Assembly: GCF_002873135.1 (NCBI RefSeq)
Contig: NZ_MCVI01000003.1
Span: 186,001 to 250,000, forward strand
Source of the DNA: Shewanella sp. 10N.286.48.A6
Lineage (GTDB): Bacteria > Pseudomonadota > Gammaproteobacteria > Enterobacterales > Shewanellaceae
Length of the DNA: 64,000 nt
Direction of reading: 5' to 3'
Shown: piece after piece, positions 57,260 through 64,000 of the stretch
How positions within the stretch are numbered: position 1 is the stretch's first letter
Layout: each line of letters begins with the position of its first letter
Translations under genes and position numbers: made by a program
The notes under the pieces: model-generated
What the model was told of the DNA's origin: nothing
Seen by the model: the letters and a program-made list of their open reading frames with translations, nothing else
Databases searched by the model: none

Positions 57260-57856
57260 TTACTCTTTGCTGATGACTAACGTAACCTGAGCAACCGTAA
57301 CCCCAAATTTGATGATATCGCTTTTGTTTATAATGGTGCTTTCATCCACTAAAAACATCCAGTCATCAAAATGCACCTCATATTCTGAGTCATCAACCTC
57401 TAAAATCATGTCATAAGCCCAGCGCAGCGCACTGCCTCTGGCCTCACCGGTCGCAGTGCCTAAAATATCATTCGCCGTACCTTCATATTGGCCATTACCT
57501 AAATCGGTTATATGCCAAATTCGGGTTTGCTTTTCGCCATCATCATAAATAAACCACTCGTTAATAACCCCTTTATTACCTTGCCAACTGGCTTCCATAG
57601 TGACGGTAAATTTTCGGGTCACTGTGCCAGAGAAGTCTTGTACGATACCCGCCGCAGTTAACTTGCCGTCAAAAAAGCTACGTAAATTAAGTTCCGGAGT
57701 GGTTTTATCATAATCTTCAATAGATGCTGATGAACACGCTGTCAATAACACTAACGAAATGACCAGCAAAGATGACTTCTTAGCCATAGCGTAAGCGCAT
57801 TGCAACTGTCGCCACGTACTGTTTAATGCCGTTAACGCTAAACTTGCTTTAATCAT
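57260..57856 (-). CDS. DUF3833 lipoprotein
   Basis: 198 residues. A lipobox (VLLTACSS, Cys about residue 41) shows a lipoprotein. The mature part (LRSFFDGKLTAAGIVQDFSG, then TVTMEASWQGNKGVINEWF) follows DUF3833. Start at 57856 has a GGAG site and overlaps the upstream stop (ATGA), though it gives a long N-region; ATG 57787 gives a normal signal peptide but has no site. It is last gene of the operon that begins beyond the right edge. Confidence 0.82.
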   Translation of the reverse strand: MIKASLALTALNSTWRQLQCAYAMAKKSSLLVISLVLLTACSSASIEDYDKTTPELNLRSFFDGKLTAAGIVQDFSGTVTRKFTVTMEASWQGNKGVINEWFIYDDGEKQTRIWHITDLGNGQYEGTANDILGTATGEARGSALRWAYDMILEVDDSEYEVHFDDWMFLVDESTIINKSDIIKFGVTVAQVTLVISKE

Positions 57857-58545
57857 TTCTTAACTCCAATTAACTGCTGACGTAATTTAGGTCTACTGGT
57901 ATTTTCTGATAACCAAATGCCAAGAAATGCGTCTGCAAACCCCGGTTCTAAGATCATCGCCAAAGGCTGTTCGTTATAAAAAAACTGGCCTTTATTTTGC
58001 TCGTGCATCATAAAGCTTAGAGTGTCACCTTGCTTAACATCAGGCCATATACCTTCTAGATGAGCCTGCAGTTGAGGGATGCGACTTTGCTCGATACCAA
58101 TGTGCTGCCACTGCTCTACGGTAGCTTCAATTAAATCTTCTGCATCAATATCTCTATGGTATTGGATTTCAAGTTTCAGTGGATATTGCTGATTTTTGTA
58201 TTCACCATCTACTGACATTAGCTTGGCGCTGTAAACCGAAAACCACAATAAATCCAGATCGGCTTGGCCTACCAGTTTAAAATCTATCGTGGCTAATGCT
58301 GTCGAAGCTGGTGTCGTTGGCACTGACGAAGATTGCACTGATGAAATTAGTTCTGCTGCGGGAGTTGGCTCAGTATTTAACTCTTGTGCGTTAGCCAATA
58401 CGTTTGTACTCATAACAGCTAAGATACAGGCACTAAAAAAAAACCTAACTAAGCTCAAAACAACTAAGTGAAAAATTGCACGTGTATTTACACCAAGCGC
58501 ATTAGGAACTGCTAACGAGCTTATCCGAGAATAACTATTCATCAT
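57853..58545 (-). CDS. Chalcone-isomerase-like exported protein
   Basis: About 230 residues from ATG 58545, which has an AGGA site seven bases upstream. A hydrophobic export signal lies near residues 25-50, followed by a chalcone-isomerase-like domain (LWFSVYSAKLMSVDG, PLKLEIQYHRDIDAEDLI, PGFADAFLGIWLSE), a fold that in bacteria probably binds fatty acids or lipids. It is coupled to the DUF3833 gene by ATGA overlap. Its place beside Cfa suggests membrane-lipid handling. Confidence 0.82.
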   Translation of the reverse strand: MMNSYSRISSLAVPNALGVNTRAIFHLVVLSLVRFFFSACILAVMSTNVLANAQELNTEPTPAAELISSVQSSSVPTTPASTALATIDFKLVGQADLDLLWFSVYSAKLMSVDGEYKNQQYPLKLEIQYHRDIDAEDLIEATVEQWQHIGIEQSRIPQLQAHLEGIWPDVKQGDTLSFMMHEQNKGQFFYNEQPLAMILEPGFADAFLGIWLSENTSRPKLRQQLIGVKK

Positions 58546-58629
58546 ATTGAGTTCCTCTATTGAGCCAATATAATCAGCCAACCACAGCCTGATAATTGCA
58601 CCGCCGTTAGGTACACAAAGCTGGGTTAA

Positions 58630-59154
58630 TTAAATAAGCTGGGCAATTTGTTTCACTTCGTGTTTGTGGCGAATGAACTTGGCAATGTGAAAAAATAACG
58701 GCATCAACAAGGCCCAAATAATGGCTAGAATTGCAGTGGTAAACAAATCGCCGTGAGGGAAATCGACCGCGCCAAAGTTGGCTCCAGCAAGGTAACTTAA
58801 ACTACCAAATACGCCACCAACTAACACTTGAACAATAATGGGTAAGCCGCTAAAAATGCTTAAACTGTAATTAAGTGAAATCGCAAAATAACACCACAGC
58901 AGTAATAACCATATAGGCACAACCGTAAAATCAAAAAGCCCCGTTAAGGTAAGCGTTAAGTCAACTAGTACCCCGATAATGGTGCAACTGAGCATCACTT
59001 TGATATCTAAAACCCGTTGACGGCTGACGATAAAGTGCCAAATCAACAATAATCCTGGGATATATAGCAGCTGATTGCCAGCTAATACCCCTGCCCACCA
59101 GATAATCTGAAAGGCAATAACATTGATGATGATATTATGATTAACCCAGAGCAT
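58630..59154 (-). CDS. DUF2878 membrane protein
   Basis: 174 residues with about six hydrophobic segments, matching DUF2878 (N-terminal IINVIAFQIIWWAGVLAG, later LLLLWCYFAISLNYSLS). Function unknown. It begins five bases after the cfa stop, so it is cotranscribed with it. The family is nearly always found beside cfa and DUF1365 genes. Confidence 0.8.
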   Translation of the reverse strand: MLWVNHNIIINVIAFQIIWWAGVLAGNQLLYIPGLLLIWHFIVSRQRVLDIKVMLSCTIIGVLVDLTLTLTGLFDFTVVPIWLLLLWCYFAISLNYSLSIFSGLPIIVQVLVGGVFGSLSYLAGANFGAVDFPHGDLFTTAILAIIWALLMPLFFHIAKFIRHKHEVKQIAQLI

Positions 59155-59159
59155 ATACG

Positions 59160-60437
59160 TTATGCGCCACTGGCTAATGCAGTACGATATTGCGGCCTTA
59201 CTGCCACTAAATGAACTGTGCTGGTAGTTCTTTCTAAAAATCCACCTTCACAATAACTCAGGTAAAACTTCCACATTCTGATAAAGTCTTCGCCATAGCC
59301 CATCTCTTTGATTCGGTCTTGGGCTTTATCAAATTTTTCATGCCAATGGTTTAAGGTTTGAGCGTAATCTTTACCCATATCATTGATGGACCACACCACC
59401 ATGTCAGTTTTATTGGCAATGTGCTTATTCATTTCACTGATAGACGGTAAACAACCACCAGGGAAAATATAGCGCTGGATAAAGTCGACACTTTTACGGT
59501 AACTGTCATAGCGCTGATCAGCTATGGTAATGGCTTGAATTAACATGCGCCCATTTGGCTTAAGTAAACTTTCTAACTTCTTAAAGAAGCCCGGTAAATA
59601 TTCATGACCTACCGCTTCAATCATTTCAATGGACACCACGCGGTCATACTCACCGGTCAAAATACGGTAATCGTCTTTTAACAAAGTTATTTTGTCAGTT
59701 AAGCCTTCTTGCTCTACCCGCTCTAGTGCGTAATCATATTGGGCATCAGAGATAGTTGTCGTGGTCACGGTGACATCAAAGTGCTTGGCCGCATATATCG
59801 CCAACGCCCCCCAACCAGTACCGACCTCAAGAACGGTTTGCCCCGCTTGTAAATCAAGACGCTCACAAATGGTTTGCAGCTTATGCTGCTGGGCTTGTTC
59901 TAAACTGGCATCGTGGTGCGGGTATAGCGCGCTTGAATAGAGCATTTCTTTATCTAGAAACTGCTCATACATCGGGTTGCCTAAATCATAATGCGCCAGA
60001 ATATTGCGCTTTGAACCCGTTGATGAATTGCGGTTAAACAAATGACCGATACGATTAATACCAACACTAAACCATGAAAAGTAACGCTCAATTTTATCCA
60101 GTAATGAGAGGTTTCGGGCAAAAAGCTGCACCACTTTAGTTAAATCAGGGCTCGACCAATGACCTTGAATGTAGGCTTCGCCAGCGCCAATTGAACCACC
60201 CCAAATGATCTGCTTGTAAAAACTGGGGTGAGACACCTGCATAGTGGCATGCAAGTCAGAATCGACATTACCAAAGCTTAAGCTTTGCTCTGAGCTGCCA
60301 ATTGCAGAGTTATCAGAACTAACAATGGTAAGATGGCCATCTGACAAGTGGGCTAATGCCTTAAGCAAAATCTTCTTCGCAAAGCTGTCAGAAATAGTCT
60401 CTTGCACTAAGCTGGTGTTGGTTGCCGCATTTTCCAT
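59160..60437 (-). CDS. cfa: Cyclopropane-fatty-acyl-phospholipid synthase family methyltransferase
   Basis: Adds a methylene from S-adenosylmethionine to unsaturated acyl chains in membrane phospholipids. 425 residues. The SAM motif TVLEVGTGWGALAIYAAKHF is near residue 205, preceded by NILAHYDLGNPMYEQFLD and followed by SIEMIEAVGHEY and RYIFPGGCLPS, all family signatures. A GGAG site stands before the ATG. In operon with the DUF1365, FAD-oxidoreductase, SDR and NTF2 genes; a CFA-like protein in such trains may make other modified fatty acids. Confidence 0.92.
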   Translation of the reverse strand: MENAATNTSLVQETISDSFAKKILLKALAHLSDGHLTIVSSDNSAIGSSEQSLSFGNVDSDLHATMQVSHPSFYKQIIWGGSIGAGEAYIQGHWSSPDLTKVVQLFARNLSLLDKIERYFSWFSVGINRIGHLFNRNSSTGSKRNILAHYDLGNPMYEQFLDKEMLYSSALYPHHDASLEQAQQHKLQTICERLDLQAGQTVLEVGTGWGALAIYAAKHFDVTVTTTTISDAQYDYALERVEQEGLTDKITLLKDDYRILTGEYDRVVSIEMIEAVGHEYLPGFFKKLESLLKPNGRMLIQAITIADQRYDSYRKSVDFIQRYIFPGGCLPSISEMNKHIANKTDMVVWSINDMGKDYAQTLNHWHEKFDKAQDRIKEMGYGEDFIRMWKFYLSYCEGGFLERTTSTVHLVAVRPQYRTALASGA

Positions 60438-60627
60438 AACTCTCTCCGCTGACTACTTTTTATATGCAATTTTTTGTGCGCTATTAGTATTTTAGCTGTA
60501 AATTTTATTTTTACTCATAAACAACAGGTTAGATTTCAATACACTAAAACTCTCGCTAGGCAAAAATTATTTGTTATGAGTTGAACATTACTAAACCAAT
60601 ACGCATCATTTCATGATTTGGTTTAAT

Positions 60628-61416
60628 TTAAGTTTGTGGATGAGAGATAAAAGGGATCCGTTTAATAAATAACTTCAGCGCTTGCCAATAAATTCCAAAC
60701 ATAATTTTCAATGTCATTAGCGGAAAACTGAGCAACATACTGCGAATATTTTTGGCGGTAAAATCCTTTTTATTGAGCAACAAACTGGCATCGAACAGCT
60801 TATTGTCGGCATCATCCCTGTTTTGTATGGTCACATTTAAGCGCTTGCTTGGCGCGATGACCTTCCAAAAATAATGCATCTCAAGATCCATAAATGGCGA
60901 AACATGAAACACTTTATCTGTGGTGGTGGTTTTAGTGAGATTGACTAAGTAACAATGGCGCTGATCCCATGGCGTATTACTTACCTCCGCCAGCATATAA
61001 ACCGCTTCGTCACCTTGATAGCAAAAATAGAAGTTAACCGGGCTAAAATAAAAACCAAAATGCCTCACTTGGCCAGCAAACACGACTCTGTCACACTGCG
61101 TCTGAGCCCCAAGCTTTGCTATCGTCCATAACACCCGCTGTTTCAGCGCTTGCGGCGGGCTCATTTTATCTATCAATGCTGCATCAACAGGGGAGCAATT
61201 AAACTGGCTTTCAAGGGCATTTAAATAATCATCAGGATTAAATCGTAGTACTGAGCGCTCAACTGCGCTAAATAAACGGCTAACCTTAGATAGCTGCGCC
61301 ACTTCATCTAAGTCTATTGCCAGCATGGCTATCTGATAACTGAAGCTGTGCAGCTTCGGCGTAAAGCGCCGGTGAATAATATCGCCACTGTATATTCCAC
61401 TGGTGAATTCACTCAT
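60628..61416 (-). CDS. DUF1365 family protein
   Basis: 262 residues, soluble with a hydrophobic C-terminal segment. Family marks are visible: [19 protein letters not shown] at the start, then [13 protein letters not shown], and [20 protein letters not shown]. Function unknown, but the gene is constantly next to an FAD-dependent oxidoreductase and cfa, as here, and overlaps the former by four bases (ATGA), so the products probably act together on fatty acids. Confidence 0.88.
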   Translation of the reverse strand: MSEFTSGIYSGDIIHRRFTPKLHSFSYQIAMLAIDLDEVAQLSKVSRLFSAVERSVLRFNPDDYLNALESQFNCSPVDAALIDKMSPPQALKQRVLWTIAKLGAQTQCDRVVFAGQVRHFGFYFSPVNFYFCYQGDEAVYMLAEVSNTPWDQRHCYLVNLTKTTTTDKVFHVSPFMDLEMHYFWKVIAPSKRLNVTIQNRDDADNKLFDASLLLNKKDFTAKNIRSMLLSFPLMTLKIMFGIYWQALKLFIKRIPFISHPQT

Positions 61417-62681
61417 AGGCTAATGCCAAAATCATTGCACACATCAAGTGCACTGTGGACACCATCTTCATGAAAACCGTTATACCAATAGGCGCCAGCA
61501 AAATGAGTATGGTTAACGCCGCAAATACGTTTACGTTCGCCTTGGGCTTTCATACTCGACTCATTAAACACTGGATGGGCATAATTGAATTTTCTGAGAA
61601 TTTTAGACTCATCAATTAAATCTGTTTGATTTAAAGTCACACAAAACGTCGGCGCATCTTTGGGTAAGCGCTGCAAAATGTTCATGTTATAAGTCACGCT
61701 GGCAGGTCTGTCAGCAATTTCAGCTGCATCCTTGCCTTCTAGGCGGTAATTCCAACTGGCCCATGCCGCTTTGCGTTTTGGCAGTAGATTAGTATCTGTA
61801 TGCAAAACTACTTCATTATTTTGATATGCCATCGCCCCAAGTACTTGTTTTTCATCCTCAGTTGCATCGGTAAGCATCGCCAACGCTTGGTCGCTATGGC
61901 AAGCTAGAATGACTTCATCAAAGCGTTGAACTTCGCCATCATTAATACGTAAGTTAACCCCATCGTCGCTGCGTTCAATGGAGGTCACTGCAGAGTTTAA
62001 AAACAATCGCTGTTTGAACGGAGCAATAAGCGCAGGAATATAGCTTCGAGAGCCACCTTTTAATACGTACCATTGTGGGCGGTCACTAATATTAAGTAAG
62101 CCATGGTTATGGAAAAATTGAATAAAAAATCGCAATGAGAATTTGCGCATATCATTGATACTGGCAGACCAAATGGCCGCGCCCATTGGCAAGATGTAAT
62201 GCTCGCTAAAAAAGTCAGAGAAACCTTCAGCATCTAAAAACTGCCCTAAACTGTCACTCGGGTAGTTTTCCGCTTCAAAGATAGCCTTGCATTGATTATT
62301 AAAACGCACTATCTCGGCTAAAAACTTATAGAAATCTGGTTTTAACAAGTTACGTCTTTGGGCAAACATGCTCCACAAGGTGTGGCCATTGTATTCCAAT
62401 CCCGTTTGCACATTACGTACACTAAAGCTCATTTCAGTGGGTAATGATTCAACGTCTATTTTTGCCATTAGCTTTTGAAATCGTGGATAAGTTCTATCAT
62501 TAAATACAATAAAGCCACTGTCGATAGCATAGGGCTTACCGCCTACTTCAACATCAATGGTCGCGGTATGGCCGCCTATATAATCATTAGCTTCAAATAC
62601 GCTAACTTGATGAAGTTCACTGAGCAAATGCCCACAGGTCAGCCCTGATATACCCGAACCCACAATTGCTATTTTTTTCAT
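61413..62681 (-). CDS. FAD-dependent amine-oxidase-like flavoprotein
   Basis: 422 residues. The N-terminal dinucleotide-binding fold [17 protein letters not shown] and the [13 protein letters not shown] segment bind FAD; the [16 protein letters not shown] part and the C-terminal [18 protein letters not shown], which closes over the flavin, are typical of the family found with DUF1365 and cfa. The exact substrate is unknown; an oxidation of an acyl chain is plausible. Second gene of the operon inside the window. Confidence 0.88.
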   Translation of the reverse strand: MKKIAIVGSGISGLTCGHLLSELHQVSVFEANDYIGGHTATIDVEVGGKPYAIDSGFIVFNDRTYPRFQKLMAKIDVESLPTEMSFSVRNVQTGLEYNGHTLWSMFAQRRNLLKPDFYKFLAEIVRFNNQCKAIFEAENYPSDSLGQFLDAEGFSDFFSEHYILPMGAAIWSASINDMRKFSLRFFIQFFHNHGLLNISDRPQWYVLKGGSRSYIPALIAPFKQRLFLNSAVTSIERSDDGVNLRINDGEVQRFDEVILACHSDQALAMLTDATEDEKQVLGAMAYQNNEVVLHTDTNLLPKRKAAWASWNYRLEGKDAAEIADRPASVTYNMNILQRLPKDAPTFCVTLNQTDLIDESKILRKFNYAHPVFNESSMKAQGERKRICGVNHTHFAGAYWYNGFHEDGVHSALDVCNDFGISL

Positions 62682-62764
62682 ATTATTCCTTCAACTCATT
62701 ATTATTATTTTTGCTATGACTACAGTTAATGGCATTTCAATTATTGTTAATTTTTCAAGCAGGC

Positions 62765-63547
62765 TTAACTTATTTTCGGCGCTAAAATTTTATTAATCAG
62801 TGCCGATGGTAAACATGATAAGCCCTTAAGCAATAAGGTAAATCGCTTCGGAAAATGAATTTCATCCTTAGCTTTTTTTAATTCTGTAAATATTGTTATT
62901 GCCGCTTTTTCAGCAGTAATTTGCATGGGCATAGCAAAGTCATTTTTATCGGTTAATGGGGTTTTCACAAATCCCGGGCAAATAACACTGACTCCAATAC
63001 CAAATGCTTTTAAATCAAGGCGAAGACTGCTAGCGAGGTAATTTACCGCCGCTTTTGAGGCGCCATAAGCTTCCGCTTTTGGGAAAGGCAGGTATGTCGC
63101 ACTTGAGCTCATTAATGCCACTCTGCCGTTAATGGCCACTAGCGGTAAAAAATGCTCTAAACAATAACCCATCGAGATGACATTAGTTTGAATCACTCGC
63201 TCAAATAAAGCGCCATCAAAACGCAGCGGATTTTCAATGTATTCACAACTACCCGCATTAAGAATAACCAGCTGTAATTTCGCGTTAGATGCGACTAATT
63301 TATCTGATAATGTTTGCGCTGCGGTTTGAATTTGCGCTTTATCGTTAATATCAAAAGCAAGCGGCACAACGCCACTTATGGCATTTAAACGCTGCTCATT
63401 ACGGCCACAAGCAAATACCATGTAGCCTTTTTCAACATAAAGCATCGCTAGTGCTAAACCGATACCAGAACTGGCCCCGGTGATTAACACTGCAGGTCTT
63501 GCTACTGATTGATGAAGGTTTCCCTGATGAGAGTTAGCTTGTTCCAT
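62765..63547 (-). CDS. Short-chain dehydrogenase/reductase
   Basis: 260 residues, classical SDR. The cofactor site TGASSGIGLALA (near residue 24), NAGSCEY, and catalytic YGASKAAVNYLASS with the upstream serine of MSSSATYLPF are all present; the C-terminus is basic and membrane-near. The start overlaps the NTF2-like stop (TAATG), so translation is coupled. Reaction unknown; context suggests lipid or carbonyl metabolism. Confidence 0.92.
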   Translation of the reverse strand: MEQANSHQGNLHQSVARPAVLITGASSGIGLALAMLYVEKGYMVFACGRNEQRLNAISGVVPLAFDINDKAQIQTAAQTLSDKLVASNAKLQLVILNAGSCEYIENPLRFDGALFERVIQTNVISMGYCLEHFLPLVAINGRVALMSSSATYLPFPKAEAYGASKAAVNYLASSLRLDLKAFGIGVSVICPGFVKTPLTDKNDFAMPMQITAEKAAITIFTELKKAKDEIHFPKRFTLLLKGLSCLPSALINKILAPKIS

Positions 63548-64000
63548 TATGCTGACGCCTTGTTTTTGATGAACTTAATCAACCGACCTACTAACGGGAG
63601 TTGTTCATACAGCATACTGCCAAGATCAAAATAATCGCGATGGGCTGTAATTTTATCGCTAAATTTAAGCTGGCTCATTCCTTCAACAGTGATGAGTTGG
63701 CCGTTGTTTAATTTAGAGTGACGATAGTGCATTGCCCAGAAAACGGCGGCCTGCTGATGGCTACAGCTCACCTCTTTAATATCAAATTCAATATGGTCAA
63801 CGTTGGCATATAGGTTAGCAAAGTACAGGCTAAGGTTTTCAATACCTTCAACTTTGTGTAATGGATCTTGAAAGATAATCTCATCGCTATACACCTGATT
63901 AAGCAAGTGTAAGCTGTCTTTATTAAGCAGCTGGTACATGCCGATAAAGTCATCAATAATTTGTGGTCTAGCAAGATCATTATTGCTGGCTGGCTCAGTT
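63547..64000 (-). CDS. NTF2/SnoaL-like protein (5' end may lie beyond the window)
   Basis: About 130 residues from ATG 63939 have the cone-shaped NTF2-like fold (LLNQVYSDEIIFQDPLHKVE, AVFWAMHYRH, LITVEGMSQLKF). The frame stays open from 63939 to the window edge with family-like sequence upstream (PQIIDDFIGMYQLLN), so the true start is probably outside. It may have a catalytic or binding role; the family is first in the same gene train as SDR, FAD-oxidoreductase, DUF1365 and cfa, which in related genomes can be under an extracytoplasmic sigma factor with ChrR. Confidence 0.82.
   Translation of the reverse strand, partial: TEPASNNDLARPQIIDDFIGMYQLLNKDSLHLLNQVYSDEIIFQDPLHKVEGIENLSLYFANLYANVDHIEFDIKEVSCSHQQAAVFWAMHYRHSKLNNGQLITVEGMSQLKFSDKITAHRDYFDLGSMLYEQLPLVGRLIKFIKNKASA

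Overview
The window is a chromosomal segment of a gammaproteobacterium, most likely Shewanella or a close relative. The evidence is gene content and order: tyrS next to an M23 endopeptidase and anmK, pyrB-hemL, gspB-exeA, cca, folB-folK-uppP, tsaD facing the rpsU-yqeY-dnaG-rpoD macromolecular-synthesis operon, and a DUF3833/chalcone-isomerase-like/DUF2878/Cfa/DUF1365/FAD-oxidoreductase/SDR/NTF2 gene train.

Layout. Positions 1-27124 are ordinary core genome: cell wall (M23 endopeptidase, AnmK, UppP, Lpp), transport (AqpZ, Clc, NhaD), cofactors (HemL, FolB, FolK, ErpA), secretion (GspB/ExeA), tRNA maturation (Cca, TsaD) and the replication/transcription operon, with clear intrinsic terminators between units. 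Positions 27125-52734 form one integrated island of about 25.6 kb. Positions 52735-64000 are core genome again: a PL7 alginate lyase lipoprotein, a DUF599 protein, a succinate-semialdehyde dehydrogenase, and a membrane-lipid/redox operon that runs off the window edge.

The island has been inserted into the T-loop of a host tRNA-Ile2 (CAU) gene. The 57-nt 5' part lies at 27068-27124. The 20-nt 3' part lies at 52735-52754, followed by a terminator. Together they restore exactly 77 nt around the shared core GTTC. Joining the island ends in silico gives a 13-bp, 12/13-matched inverted repeat around a 6-bp spacer, the usual form of a tyrosine-recombinase attP core. Just inside the left end the island carries its own complete tRNA-Ile2 (CAU) gene, which contains a 238-nt group I intron directly after the U of the anticodon. 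The element therefore destroys one isoleucine-AUA tRNA gene and brings an intron-bearing replacement.

The island also holds a four-gene recombination module (two tyrosine recombinases and two HTH/coiled-coil proteins) that resembles the Gamma-Mobile-Trio (GmtY-GmtZ-GmtX) and Tn554 TnpABC arrangements. Its cargo includes a seven-gene operon hsdM-hsdS-KAP NTPase-hsdR-YgjP-like metalloprotease-small ORF-nuclease-like gene, preceded by a half-size HsdS. In opposite orientation lie a decayed hsdM and a second half-HsdS with an XRE regulator and paired operator-like palindromes. A divergent winged-helix/SF2-helicase pair follows. Scattered debris includes a truncated integrase, an IS3 orfA remnant, a metallo-beta-lactamase-fold remnant, an integrase N-terminus and a gene with an in-frame stop. 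The whole looks like a mobile defence island.

Assignments come from reading motifs and recalled family features; no database search was possible. No CRISPR array, rRNA or complete insertion sequence was seen.
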